Shown here in pieces: positions 15,899-24,468 of a stretch of DNA of 64,000 bases. The notes beneath the pieces were generated by a model. The model did not search any database, was not told the DNA's origin, and saw only the letters and a program-made list of their open reading frames with translations. A program made the position numbers and the translations under genes. Every line of letters begins with the position of its first letter. Position 1 is the stretch's first letter. This DNA comes from CAZWAP01 sp964632005 (GTDB taxonomy: Bacteria; Planctomycetota; Phycisphaerae; Sedimentisphaerales; Anaerobacaceae): positions 26,089 through 90,088 of the forward strand of contig CAZWAP010000007.1 of the NCBI GenBank assembly GCA_964632005.1. Direction: 5' to 3'.

Positions 15899-17182
15899 TT
15901 ACTTGAGTATCTCGCTTATGTCCTGCTCCGGGGTGGCTATCGGCTTGATGTCGAACTTTTGCACCAGTACGTCGAGCACATTCGGGCTGATAAAGGCCGG
16001 CAGGCTCGGGCCGAGGCGAATGTTCTTGACGCCCAGGTAGAGCAAAGACAAGAGAATCGCGACCGCTTTCTGCTCGTACCAGGAAACTATAAGCGATAAA
16101 GGCAAATCGTTAACCCCGCAGCCGAAGGCATCCGCGAGAGCCAGCGCTATCTTGATTGCCGAGTAGCAATCATTACACTGCCCGGTGTCGATCAGGCGTG
16201 GGATGCCGTCTATATGCCCGTAGTCGCGGGCGTTGATGCGGTATTTGCCGCACCCCGCGGTCAGTATCACGCAGTCTGGCGGCACTTTCTCGGCAAACTC
16301 GGTGTAGTAGTTCCGCTTGGGTTTGGCGCCGTCGCAGCCGCCTATGAAGAAAAAGTGGCGTATCTTGCCGGCCTTGACGGCCTCGACGATCTTGTCAGCC
16401 AGGCCGAGCACAGCGGTGTAGTGGAAGCCGGTGCTCAAGGTCCCCTGTGGGTTGTCCGGCAGCGGCGGCGAGGCCAGGGCCTTTTCGATTACCGGCCCAA
16501 AGTCCCTGTCTTTTATGTGCGTAACGCCGGCGGCACCGGCTATGCCACAGGTGAAGATGCGGTCCTTGTAGGATTCCTTTGGAATCATAATGCAATTTGT
16601 GGTAACCAGGATGGAGCCGGTAAACTCGTCGAACTCCTTTCTCTGGTTCTGCCAGGCCGTCCCGTAATTACCGACCAGGTGATCGAATTTTCTCAGTTCC
16701 GGGTAGCCGTGGGCGGGTAGCATCTCGCCGTGCGTATAGACGTTTATGCCCGTCCCTTCAGTCTGCTCGAGCAGCTCATAGAGGTCAAGCAGGTCGTGGC
16801 CTGTCACCACGATTCCGGGCCCTGCTTTCGTGCCGCGGGGTACGCTCACCGGCGTCGGGTTGCCGAACCTTTCGGTGTGGGCGTTGTTGAGCATCTCCAT
16901 CGTGCGCAGGTTCATCTGGCCGGCTTTCAGGACCAGCTCGACAAAACGGTCAGCGTCGAAATCGACGTTTGTCAGCGTTGAAAACAGGGCCTCGTGAACG
17001 AACGCATCAACATCCTCGTCCCTCTTTCCCAGCTCGCGGGCATGGTAAGCATATGCGGCAATTCCCTTCAGGCTGAAGAGGAGTATATCCTGCAAGCTCT
17101 GGACGTCCTCGTTCTTGCCACACACACCGACCTTGGTACATCCTGTCCCGCCGGCGGTCTGCTCGCATTGATAACAAAACAT
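15899..17182 (-). CDS. hcp: Hybrid cluster protein (hydroxylamine/NO reductase), short form
   Basis: The protein is 427 aa, the short form of strict anaerobes and archaea rather than the 550 aa enterobacterial form. The N-terminal cluster cysteines are CYQCEQT with C15 and VCGK (C3, C6, C15, C21). Hybrid-cluster ligand regions follow: TTNCIMIP, IFTCGIAGAAG, GGCDGAKPKRNYYTEFA, TAGCGKYR and GQCNDCYSA. Hcp reduces hydroxylamine to ammonia in vitro and NO to N2O in vivo, and is cytoplasmic. It lies just upstream of the Hao cytochromes on the same strand (123 bp to the tetraheme gene) and 21 bp after the HD gene. The start is the ATG of MFCYQCEQ, as usual for the family. Confidence 0.95.
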   Translation of the reverse strand: MFCYQCEQTAGGTGCTKVGVCGKNEDVQSLQDILLFSLKGIAAYAYHARELGKRDEDVDAFVHEALFSTLTNVDFDADRFVELVLKAGQMNLRTMEMLNNAHTERFGNPTPVSVPRGTKAGPGIVVTGHDLLDLYELLEQTEGTGINVYTHGEMLPAHGYPELRKFDHLVGNYGTAWQNQRKEFDEFTGSILVTTNCIMIPKESYKDRIFTCGIAGAAGVTHIKDRDFGPVIEKALASPPLPDNPQGTLSTGFHYTAVLGLADKIVEAVKAGKIRHFFFIGGCDGAKPKRNYYTEFAEKVPPDCVILTAGCGKYRINARDYGHIDGIPRLIDTGQCNDCYSAIKIALALADAFGCGVNDLPLSLIVSWYEQKAVAILLSLLYLGVKNIRLGPSLPAFISPNVLDVLVQKFDIKPIATPEQDISEILK

Positions 17183-17203
17183 AATCTTTCCTTTCCAAGA
17201 ATT

Positions 17204-17953
17204 TCAGTTGACTTCCTGCTTATGGTCGAGTCTGCCGGCATCGCCGGCCGAAAGAATTTCCTCGGCGACCTTTCGACCGGCGCCTGTTTTCAATACCCCC
17301 ATAATCTTTCGCCGAATCTGCTCCGGGTCGCCGTCGGGCGACTCTGCTAAAATATTTGCGATCTGGTCGGCGTCCCAGAGGCACCTGAACTCGATCGTGT
17401 CGATGTCTTTTGCGCCGTGGTGGTTTGCGATGATCCTGCATACGTGCTCCACGACCGCGGGGTCAAGGTCGAACTGGCCCATGATATCTCTTGCAATCGG
17501 TGGCCCTTCGAGCTCCTGGAACCTGCCGTCCGCTGAGCCGTGCTTCTGCTCGGCGCGGGGAATACCGACGTCGTGGAGGATGGCGGCGGCCCTGAGGACC
17601 AGTGGGTCGCCACCCTCTACCGCCCCGATGCGCTTGGCATAGCCCAGGACGGCCAGGCTGTGGTCAATTCTCCTGTAGTCGTCTCCGAAAACGCCCTTCA
17701 TACGCTCGACCAGCCTGTCGCAGATGCTGTTTATGTCCTTTGCAGAAGCACGCCCGATGCACTGCTCGGCATACTGGCACCATTCAGCACAGCCCAGGTC
17801 GATCCTGGGGTTCGTAATGATTCGGCCGCACTTCTTGCACCGGAGCTTGGGCTCGTCTTTGAAGAATTCCAATAGACCTCCGCACGGGCAGTTGACCTCG
17901 AATATGTCTTCGGGCTTCCAGTATCTCTGGTCTTGTCCGGGGCATCTGAACAT
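17204..17953 (-). CDS. HD-domain phosphohydrolase-like protein with zinc-ribbon N-terminus
   Basis: The protein is 249 aa. Residues 1-66 contain eight cysteines in pairs (NCPCGG, RCKKCGR, CAEWCQYAEQC), which suggests zinc or Fe-S binding. From about residue 90 an HD-type helical domain is visible: RIDHSLAVLGYAKRI, then the ILHDVG His-Asp pair, RIIANHHG, and WDADQIAN, the expected metal ligands. HD proteins hydrolyse phosphate mono- or diesters, often of signalling nucleotides. The gene lies between the cupin and hcp in the Rrf2-led operon, with short spacings of 28 and 21 bp. Its biochemical role there is unknown; a nucleotide signal linked to nitrosative stress is speculation. Confidence 0.8.
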   Translation of the reverse strand: MFRCPGQDQRYWKPEDIFEVNCPCGGLLEFFKDEPKLRCKKCGRIITNPRIDLGCAEWCQYAEQCIGRASAKDINSICDRLVERMKGVFGDDYRRIDHSLAVLGYAKRIGAVEGGDPLVLRAAAILHDVGIPRAEQKHGSADGRFQELEGPPIARDIMGQFDLDPAVVEHVCRIIANHHGAKDIDTIEFRCLWDADQIANILAESPDGDPEQIRRKIMGVLKTGAGRKVAEEILSAGDAGRLDHKQEVN

Positions 17954-17981
17954 AGGTCGTTCTTCCGTCTTACCAGTGCTT

Positions 17982-18326
17982 TCAATCGCGGATCATAATC
18001 AACATCATTTTCATCCTCCCGGGAGCATCAACGCTATGGGGCACATTGGCCGGCATTACGATAAGGCTGCCCGCCGGGACTTCATTGGCCCGGTCCGCTA
18101 TCTTTACTATGGCCGTGCCCTCGATAACCTGGATGACCGCGTCGTAAACGGACGTGTGCTCGCTGAGTCTCTGACCCGCATCAAAGGAGAATATCGTTAT
18201 CGTTCCGCTGCTTTTATCCAGAACGGTCTTGCTGACTATCGAGTTATCCGAGTACTCGAGCAGGCCGGCCAGGCTGCGGGCCTTGCCAAGACATTCGGAG
18301 AGAACTGCTGGTCTCTGATCGGTCAT
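17982..18326 (-). CDS. Small cupin-domain protein
   Basis: The protein is 114 aa and consists of one cupin barrel. SFDAGQRLSEHTS and VIEGTAIVKIAD form the first half, with GSLIVMPANVPHSVDA as the second cupin motif. The first motif has a single visible His and lacks the usual HXH pair, so metal binding may be weakened. Such stand-alone cupins are common next to Hcp and Rrf2 genes in anaerobes; the function is unknown. ATG 18326 follows a purine-rich GGGGAT site and starts 4 bases after the Rrf2 stop. A longer frame to 18506 lies entirely within the Rrf2 gene and is rejected. Confidence 0.82.
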   Translation of the reverse strand: MTDQRPAVLSECLGKARSLAGLLEYSDNSIVSKTVLDKSSGTITIFSFDAGQRLSEHTSVYDAVIQVIEGTAIVKIADRANEVPAGSLIVMPANVPHSVDAPGRMKMMLIMIRD

Positions 18327-18330
18327 TCGG

Positions 18331-18840
<510 letters not shown>

Positions 18841-19040
18841 TCAGTGGGACCCTGCTCGGGCATCCCGACAGCATCCCGTGGACCTGCCTGCGGGGCCTCG
18901 CCAGCCCAGATGGCCAAGCCCCGGCGATCCTTGAAATCTCCACTCCACGGCTCTTATTCCAAATCACCGCTCTCTTGAAAAATCATCGCTTCCAGGACGG
19001 CCTGCAGCAGATTTGCTGCTCTTCCGGGCTATATACGACC

Positions 19041-19069
19041 ATTATAGTCCTATATGTTCGTCGGGTCAA
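19041..19069 (-). promoter_or_regulatory. Promoter of the Rrf2-hcp-hao operon with overlapping operator
   Basis: On the minus strand TTGACC (19064-19069) and a perfect TATAAT (19041-19046) are 17 bp apart, a near-ideal sigma70 promoter. A palindrome TATAG-TC-CTATA (19043-19054) overlaps the -10 and spacer, exactly where a repressor would block polymerase; the adjacent Rrf2 gene is the obvious candidate. The transcript would have a leader of about 240 nt before GTG 18792. The leader holds a possible 10-codon reading frame starting at 18986, and I see no other structure in this 363-bp intergenic region besides the palindrome at 19088. Confidence 0.75.
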
Positions 19070-19087
19070 CCTTTCGGCGCGATTTTT

Positions 19088-19102
19088 CCGAAAAATTTTC
19101 GG
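19088..19102. promoter_or_regulatory. Perfect palindrome upstream of the promoter
   Basis: CCGAAAA-A-TTTTCGG is a perfect 7+7 inverted repeat with a one-base centre, too tight for an RNA hairpin. It lies about 20 bp upstream of the -35 box, so an activator or second regulator site is possible. No factor can be named. Confidence 0.3.
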
Positions 19103-19155
19103 CCAGGGACCAGCGCAGCTCACGAGGCGGCCTCGCCCCGGCTGATAGGGGCCGG

Positions 19156-20880
19156 TTACGTCGGGTCGGTGCTGTTTGAGGCGGGCGGTATCCGGAGCAC
19201 CCCGGTAAGATTCTTCTCGGAAGAGAAGCGGTATTCACGCTGCCTTTTAACGAGAACATCTTTCCTGTCTATAATTATCTCTATCTGCTCATCAGGCCGG
19301 CGCTGGTGCATCACGTTGGCAAGAACAAGGGCCTTTTCGAGGCCGTCACCGGTCCCGTAGTTCACCACCTCGTCGGGCTGCGCAAGCCTGGTGCCGTCAT
19401 ATATCGAGACGTTGTCCATCCCATCAAGCCAATTCCTGCACTGGTCGATCGACATCGAAGCAGCCCTTTCCACTGAGACCGGGTTTCGCTCGACGGCGGC
19501 CTTGATAAACGGCGCCCACTCACAAACAGCCATGTCACGATACGCGTAGAAAGCCAGATCCGCGGTGGTGTTGGTCTTACGAAGTGACCGGAGATAGTCA
19601 ATAACGTCGCGGCGTGCGGCCTCCAGGGGGATTTCAATTCGGCTGGTAGGAAGATAGTTCTTATCAGGGCAGGGCAGGTTTGCCCGGGTATGAACGAAGT
19701 CGGCCAGCTTCTCCACGAACTTGTGGGCATCCGGCACCGCGGTCTCTATGAATTTCCTCAGGGCGGCCCTGTCCTCCGGGGCGGACAGGTCCAGCCGGTG
19801 TTCACTCAAGAAATCATCCAGCCGATCACAGCGGATTCGGCCCGGCAGCTCGTAGCGAACAAAGTCCTCGTCGGAAACCTCCGCGAGCAATTTGTCGAAA
19901 GTCTTGTCCGCCACCCTGTAATTACTTCCGTGCTCGTAGTGGAAAATGGTCTCGGCCTTGACGAACTGGGGCTGGCCATGGCAGTCCCGGCAGACCTGAA
20001 AAAACTTCTGGTATTCCTGGTTCGACCGCAAGAAATTCGCGAAAACGGGCAGGGTAAGCTCGGCCTTCAAGTACGCTCCGAGGCGCTCGCTGAAACGCGC
20101 ATAAGCCTCTTTATCGATGGTCGCATCCTCGTAAAGGCAGTGGATGTACCCGGAGCAGTGCGAGACGATCGTGACGTTCTCGTTGCGCAGGGCCCTCTGG
20201 GCCTTGTTCGAGATCTCCGTTCCGTTGAACCACATCGTCTTGGTCACAAGCCTTCTGTTGTTCGTCAGGACTCCGTCGTGGATGTCGATGAAGTTCTGCG
20301 AGTGCAGTGGCGTCAGGATCATAAAGATATCCGCCAGTGGTATCCGGCACACAACGAACGACGCAGCCGCGTACAGCGCCGCCAGAGAAACGCACTCGCC
20401 CGCCGCCGTTCTGTAGCCGCTCTTGCGACGAAAGGCCTGCATAGCCTCGATGGTCTCGGTTTTCCAGTATGGGATAATGTCGCTGTCGTACTTGTCCAGG
20501 CCGAAGTGCCGGCGGATATCCACGTCGAAATAGTATTTGTCCCCCTCGTAGCCGAAAAGGGCATTGCTCCTTGCAATCTCTTGCGGCCCGATGAAGTTTT
20601 CGAATCGCTTGAGCTCCCTGGCCTTACTGGTCAGTCCCCACGTCTCAAGGTCGAGGTTGAATTCGAATTCGTCTATTATAAACTGCCTGAGCCGCATCAA
20701 TTTCTTGTAACTGCCCTTGCCCTCTAACTTCTTGAAGCACTCCAACTCGCGCCACCCCCAGAGAATAGGGCTCATTATATTGGCCAGAACCAGGCTGTAG
20801 ATCAATTCGGGAAAGACGAAGATCTCCATATCGGAAAGGGTAATCGCCGACGAATATTTCTCAAGGTCTCTTGGACTCAT
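19156..20880 (-). CDS. Uncharacterised protein with transglutaminase-like Cys-His-Asp region
   Basis: The protein is 574 aa with no signal peptide. I do not recognise the full-length family. Residues about 160-205 read like a transglutaminase-like core: GECVSLAALYAAA (Cys 163), then an IPL segment followed by HSQNF (His 193) and IDIHDG (Asp 199/202), in the order and rough spacing of a Cys-His-Asp triad. The C-terminal half contains DLAFYAYRDM and a predicted mixed alpha/beta region with no known motif. ATG 20880 overlaps the stop of the upstream DUF2400 gene by ATGA, so the two are co-translated; TTG 20889 is the longer alternative. The enzymatic suggestion rests only on this motif. Confidence 0.6.
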   Translation of the reverse strand: MSPRDLEKYSSAITLSDMEIFVFPELIYSLVLANIMSPILWGWRELECFKKLEGKGSYKKLMRLRQFIIDEFEFNLDLETWGLTSKARELKRFENFIGPQEIARSNALFGYEGDKYYFDVDIRRHFGLDKYDSDIIPYWKTETIEAMQAFRRKSGYRTAAGECVSLAALYAAASFVVCRIPLADIFMILTPLHSQNFIDIHDGVLTNNRRLVTKTMWFNGTEISNKAQRALRNENVTIVSHCSGYIHCLYEDATIDKEAYARFSERLGAYLKAELTLPVFANFLRSNQEYQKFFQVCRDCHGQPQFVKAETIFHYEHGSNYRVADKTFDKLLAEVSDEDFVRYELPGRIRCDRLDDFLSEHRLDLSAPEDRAALRKFIETAVPDAHKFVEKLADFVHTRANLPCPDKNYLPTSRIEIPLEAARRDVIDYLRSLRKTNTTADLAFYAYRDMAVCEWAPFIKAAVERNPVSVERAASMSIDQCRNWLDGMDNVSIYDGTRLAQPDEVVNYGTGDGLEKALVLANVMHQRRPDEQIEIIIDRKDVLVKRQREYRFSSEKNLTGVLRIPPASNSTDPT

Positions 20881-21743
20881 TTTGTCCAATCGTCCCTTTC
20901 CAGGCAGTACTCAAACAACTCGCAAAGCTCGCAACGGCTTCGGTACCGGCCGGTACAGTCCTCCAGAATACCGATTCTTGACAGCGCGAAGTCATATTTA
21001 ACCGGGTCGGCCGGCTGGATTTCAAGAAAACTTTCGGTAACCCTGATTGCCGCAGCCATAGAAGGGCTCTTGTGCGGGCACAGTCCGAGAATCCTGCACA
21101 ACCTGCCCATATGGACATCGAGCGGCACCACGAGCCTGGCCTTGTCAACGCACCTCCAAAGGCCGGCGTCAACGCCGTCCTCGCGAACCATCCATCGAAG
21201 AAAGAGGTTCAACCTTTTACACGGACTGCCTTTTTCCGGGCTTGTCAGCAGGTAACTGACGCCCGGCCGGACCGGCCGACCGTAAGTGCAGGCGTATAGC
21301 TCACGCAGAGAGGCGCAGAATCTCGTAAGGGCGGGGATGACGTTCGGGTCCGACCGTTCAAGAAAACCGCAGAAAAATCCTTCGATACTGCCATAGCCGT
21401 GCAATATCCGCCGCAACAGGCCGAGCAGCTCTGCGATATCCTCGCCGGTTGTGAATCGGTGCTTGAAGGTCTGGAAGGCCCTACGGCGTGCGTCATTGAA
21501 ATGGAGCACGAAGCGGTAAGGGCTGTCGCCCATAATGGCGAAAAGCTTACTCAGGCTTTTTTGTATCTGCCGGACCCGACCGTAGGCCAGAGCAGCGGCC
21601 AGGAAGGCAGCGACCTCCATATCACGACGATCGCTGTATTCATAGACGAACTGCAAAGGGTCCGGCTTGATGAAATCTCTGCGGTTGTACCTGCGGTACA
21701 GCTTTTCGAGTACGCTCTTGAGTGCTGCAGAACGCTGGGACAT
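20877..21743 (-). CDS. DUF2400 / TIGR02757-family protein
   Basis: The protein is 288 aa, usual for the family. Recognisable parts are DPLQFVYEYSDRRDMEVAAF (helical start), ALAYGRVRQIQKSL, and KRLNLFLRWMVREDGVDAGLW followed by the PLDVHMGRLCR motif. The C-terminus has four cysteines spaced C-X7-C-X2-C-X5-C, close to the C-X6-C-X2-C-X5-C 4Fe-4S loop of endonuclease III/MutY; together with the all-helical fold this hints at a DNA-glycosylase relative. The family has no established function that I know. ATG 21743 is preferred to the longer frame starting at 21809 because it starts at the family N-terminus. It is coupled to the downstream unknown protein. Confidence 0.8.
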   Translation of the reverse strand: MSQRSAALKSVLEKLYRRYNRRDFIKPDPLQFVYEYSDRRDMEVAAFLAAALAYGRVRQIQKSLSKLFAIMGDSPYRFVLHFNDARRRAFQTFKHRFTTGEDIAELLGLLRRILHGYGSIEGFFCGFLERSDPNVIPALTRFCASLRELYACTYGRPVRPGVSYLLTSPEKGSPCKRLNLFLRWMVREDGVDAGLWRCVDKARLVVPLDVHMGRLCRILGLCPHKSPSMAAAIRVTESFLEIQPADPVKYDFALSRIGILEDCTGRYRSRCELCELFEYCLERDDWTK

Positions 21744-21902
21744 AAGACTCCGTGCGCACGACGTCTGAAGAATAAAGCTGCTTCGAAGCACACCCTCGCC
21801 GCCGAGCATCGAGGTTGTCGAACGCGCACGCCCGGGCAGACAGCCCGTGCGGCCCAGAGGCCCGCCGGCGGGCGAGGGCCGTACTGCTCTTCGCCGACGG
21901 AG

Positions 21903-21929
21903 AAAAAATCGACTCTCAGGCCACGGTCG
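21903..21929 (-). terminator. Weak terminator after rubredoxin
   Basis: Just after the rubredoxin stop the minus strand has a short CGAC/GTCG stem followed by a run of six T. The stem is only four pairs, so termination may be inefficient. Confidence 0.3.
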
Positions 21930-21931
21930 CC

Positions 21932-22096
21932 TTACTCCTCTATCGGCTCGAACTCATCCTTGCCTGCACCGCAGTCAGGGCATACCCAGTCATCAGGCAG
22001 ATCGTCGAACGCCGTACCTGCCTCTACCCCACTTTCCTGGTCCCCGAGCGCAGGGTCATAAATGTACCCGCACATCAGGCACTTGTACTTCTTCAT
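21932..22096 (-). CDS. Rubredoxin
   Basis: The protein is 54 aa, the standard size. CLMCGY (C6, C9) and CPDCGAGKDEFE (C39, C42) are the FeS4 ligands, with YIYDPALGD and DLPDDWVCP as family signatures. It carries electrons in the cytoplasm and in this operon probably serves the flavo-diiron protein, the superoxide reductase and rubrerythrin. ATG 22096 has AAGGAG eight to nine bases upstream. The frame continues upstream into remnants of a flavin reductase (22097-22280), as if the gene were once part of a high-molecular-weight rubredoxin-type fusion. Confidence 0.96.
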   Translation of the reverse strand: MKKYKCLMCGYIYDPALGDQESGVEAGTAFDDLPDDWVCPDCGAGKDEFEPIEE

Positions 22097-22280
22097 ACTG
22101 GCATCTCCTTCTTTCCTTCGCGCCGGTATCTTCCGCACGTTGTACGTCGCCGCACTGCTGGGAGTTCGACCGTGCTTGATATCCCGGTAGTAAGAGCAGG
22201 TCGTCGAGGGTCCCGGCGGCCGTTATCTCGGCAACAAACAACGTGTGCGTGCCGAGCTCGACATTCTTTACCACCCGGCC
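22097..22280 (-). pseudogene. Remnant of a flavin reductase C-terminus
   Basis: Translation of this stretch gives two neighbouring pieces of a flavin reductase-like domain in different frames. GRVVKNVELGTHTLFVAEIT is in one frame (from about 22280). YYRDIKHGRTPSSAATY is in another, and that second frame runs directly into the rubredoxin frame. Both match the order found in flavin reductases fused or linked to rubredoxin. The N-terminal 100 or so residues are missing. Truncation plus a frame change makes a functional product unlikely. A draft-assembly indel could explain the frame change but not the missing half. Confidence 0.65.
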
Positions 22281-22281
22281 C

Positions 22282-22371
22282 TCAGACCTGCATCGAGAGA
22301 TACGGGTACGCGGAGTAAGGCTCGGCGTTTGTCTGGCCATTCAACGCCTGCTCCACTTTTGTGCCGATCAT
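22282..22371 (-). pseudogene. Remnant of a ferritin N-terminus
   Basis: Four bases after the desulfoferrodoxin gene an ATG opens a 29-codon frame ending in TGA. Its text, MIGTKVEQALNGQTNAEPYS then AYPYLSM, is the start of a bacterial ferritin with Pro substitutions in the first helix (PYS, YPY) where Leu/Met are normal. It is then cut and joined to the flavin-reductase remnant. It looks like the edge of a deletion between two stress genes. Confidence 0.6.
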
Positions 22372-22374
22372 AGC

Positions 22375-22749
22375 CTATACTTTCCACAGTCCGTGAACAT
22401 TGCAATACTCCCTGGCGCCGACAGGCTCGTCTCCGACGTTAAAGGCCACCTCAGGCTGATCACCGGGCTTGAGGAACTGCTGGCATACCTTCGGCCCGGT
22501 GATGATCTCTATCCATTCGATGTAGTGTTCGGCTTTCATAGGGTGAGGGACACTGCCGACCTTGACCTTTATGCCGCCGGCGATCTTCTCAATAACGGGA
22601 ACGTGCTTTTCGGTCGTTGCGTCCGCGGTCTGCTCCTCAAGCTCCTGCATCGGTGCGCCGCAGCAGACCAGTGTGCCCGCCCCGGAGTGGAGCACCTCAA
22701 CGATATTCCCGCACGCATTGCATTTGTAGATTTTCAGTCGCTTAGTCAT
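22375..22749 (-). CDS. dfx: Desulfoferrodoxin (superoxide reductase)
   Basis: The protein is 124 aa, two-domain type. The N-terminal desulforedoxin centre uses C10, C13, C29 and C30. The catalytic centre II uses H49, H69, H75, C116 and H119, with the catalytic Glu47-Lys48 pair in EKHVP intact. It reduces superoxide to peroxide in the cytoplasm without making O2, taking electrons from rubredoxin encoded just downstream. It lies 27 bp after the flavo-diiron gene in the same operon. The start ATG 22749 fits the family length. Confidence 0.96.
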   Translation of the reverse strand: MTKRLKIYKCNACGNIVEVLHSGAGTLVCCGAPMQELEEQTADATTEKHVPVIEKIAGGIKVKVGSVPHPMKAEHYIEWIEIITGPKVCQQFLKPGDQPEVAFNVGDEPVGAREYCNVHGLWKV

Positions 22750-22776
22750 AATGATTCTTCTCGCAACTAAAGGGGT

Positions 22777-23958
22777 CTATTTCGCGATTCCTATTTCCTT
22801 GTGTTTTTCCAGGATTTTGTCGGCGAGCTTATCCAGAGCCACAAGGTCCGTCTCCTTGGGCTCGCCCCTGGCCAGCACGGGTTCGATAATCTCGGCCTTT
22901 AGACCGGCCAGCAGGCTCGTCAGCTGATCTATCATCTTGCCGCCCCAGCCGTAAGAGCCTATGATCGAGGCGAACCTGGTTTTCGGCCGAAGCGCATTGG
23001 CCAAGAATGCGGCATACGCTGCCGACGGGTGCGCACCCGCCAAAACCGTCGGCGACCCTAACACTACAGTCGCAGCATCGACCAGGGCCGTTGCAAGTTT
23101 TCCTATATCAACCGAGGACAGCTCAAACTGCCTGACCTCTATGCCTCTTTCGATCAGGGCATCAACCAGGTAAACGACCATCTGTGCTACGCTGCCGTGC
23201 ATTGAGACATAAGCCACCAACACCTCGTTCCTGACCTGCTCGGAGGCCCAGTCCCTGTAGGCGCCGATGATGAAGGATGGGTCGTTGTGCATGGGGCCGT
23301 GACTCGGCGCAATAATCTCGATATCAAGGGCATCGAGCTTTGCGATGTTGGCATTGACCTGTCGCCTGAAAGGCATCATGATCTCCGCATAGTATCTCTT
23401 GGCCGACTCATAAACCGCGTCCCGATCCCGGACAAAGAGACTGCTTGTTGCCAAGTGAGCACCAAAGAAATCGCAGGAGAAGAAGACCCTGTCCTCCTTC
23501 AGATAGGTCCCCATCGTTTCGGGCCAGTGTACCCAGGGAATATAAACAAACTGCAACGTCTTTCCGCCCAGATCAAGTGTCTGGCCATCTTCAACGCTGA
23601 CAAATCTGCGCTCGTCCAGACCAAGCAGGTCGATCAACATCCCCTTACACTTGGGGTTGGTTACGACCTTTGCGTCCGGGTAGAGCAGCAAAATATCGGG
23701 CAGACTGCCGGAATGGTCCTGCTCGGCGTGATGGGCCACAACGTAGTCCAGCTTGTCCACACCGGATTTGACGAGGTTGTCGATCAGGATTTGGCTCTTG
23801 GTCGGATCGACGGTGTCGATCAGCGCGGTCTTTTTGCTGCCGCGGACCAGGTAACAGTTGTAGCTCGTGCCGTCCGGCAGCGGGATCAGGCGGTCAAAAA
23901 GCCTGGCATCCCAGTCAATCACCCCTACTGAATATACACCTGGTTTGATCTTTCTCAT
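22777..23958 (-). CDS. fprA: Flavo-diiron protein (FprA/ROO type)
   Basis: The protein is 393 aa. The metallo-beta-lactamase-like half holds the diiron ligands (HAEQDH: H77, E79, D81, H82; then VHWPETMG, SCDFFGAH and APSHGPMH). The C-terminal flavodoxin-like half (from about residue 250) begins VLVAYVSMHGSVAQM. Such proteins reduce O2 to water or NO to N2O with electrons from rubredoxin. The gene starts in ATGA overlap with the thiol peroxidase and is followed by desulfoferrodoxin, so it belongs to the oxygen/NO defence operon. Whether O2 or NO is preferred cannot be read from the sequence. Confidence 0.95.
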   Translation of the reverse strand: MRKIKPGVYSVGVIDWDARLFDRLIPLPDGTSYNCYLVRGSKKTALIDTVDPTKSQILIDNLVKSGVDKLDYVVAHHAEQDHSGSLPDILLLYPDAKVVTNPKCKGMLIDLLGLDERRFVSVEDGQTLDLGGKTLQFVYIPWVHWPETMGTYLKEDRVFFSCDFFGAHLATSSLFVRDRDAVYESAKRYYAEIMMPFRRQVNANIAKLDALDIEIIAPSHGPMHNDPSFIIGAYRDWASEQVRNEVLVAYVSMHGSVAQMVVYLVDALIERGIEVRQFELSSVDIGKLATALVDAATVVLGSPTVLAGAHPSAAYAAFLANALRPKTRFASIIGSYGWGGKMIDQLTSLLAGLKAEIIEPVLARGEPKETDLVALDKLADKILEKHKEIGIAK

Positions 23959-24464
23959 ACACTGACTCCCTCGGCTGCCCTGATCGCAGAATCATAATCA
24001 GGTTCGTTCGTCAACTCGTTTACAACCTGCTTATACCTTATGATCCCCTCGGCGTCCACGACGAACACTGCTCTTGCCAGAAGGCGCAATTCCTTGATCA
24101 ACACGCCGAACGCCCTGCCGAACTCCGCGTCGCGGTGGTCGGATAAGGTCATAAGGTTATCGACGCCGGCGGCCCCGCACCAGCGCCGCTGCGCGAAAGG
24201 CAGGTCCATACTGATGGTTAGTACGGCGACGTTGCCCCCCAGGGCAGCGGCGCGCTCGTTGAATCTCCTGGTTTGAATGTCGCACACCGGCGTATCCAGG
24301 GACGGCACCGCACTGATTATGACGACCTTCCCCCGAAATGATGAGAGCTTCACGCTCGAGAGGTCGGTGGCCACTGCCTCAAAATCCGTGGCCTGCTCAC
24401 CCACCCTAAGCTCGCCGCCAACAAGGGTCAAAGGCCTTCCTTGCATTGTTATCCTGGTCTCCAT
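23955..24464 (-). CDS. tpx: Thiol peroxidase (Tpx-type peroxiredoxin)
   Basis: The protein is 169 aa. The start METRITMQGRPLTLVGGELR matches the Tpx family, and the peroxidatic Cys lies in PSLDTPVCDIQTRRFN. A resolving-Cys candidate lies in RRWCGAAG, followed by the LSDHRDAEFGRAFGV text of Tpx. It reduces hydroperoxides using thioredoxin or a similar donor in the cytoplasm. ATG 24464 begins 4 bases after the small upstream gene; a longer frame to 24524 would overlap that gene. The stop overlaps the flavo-diiron start. Confidence 0.94.
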   Translation of the reverse strand: METRITMQGRPLTLVGGELRVGEQATDFEAVATDLSSVKLSSFRGKVVIISAVPSLDTPVCDIQTRRFNERAAALGGNVAVLTISMDLPFAQRRWCGAAGVDNLMTLSDHRDAEFGRAFGVLIKELRLLARAVFVVDAEGIIRYKQVVNELTNEPDYDSAIRAAEGVSV

Positions 24465-24468
24465 AAGC

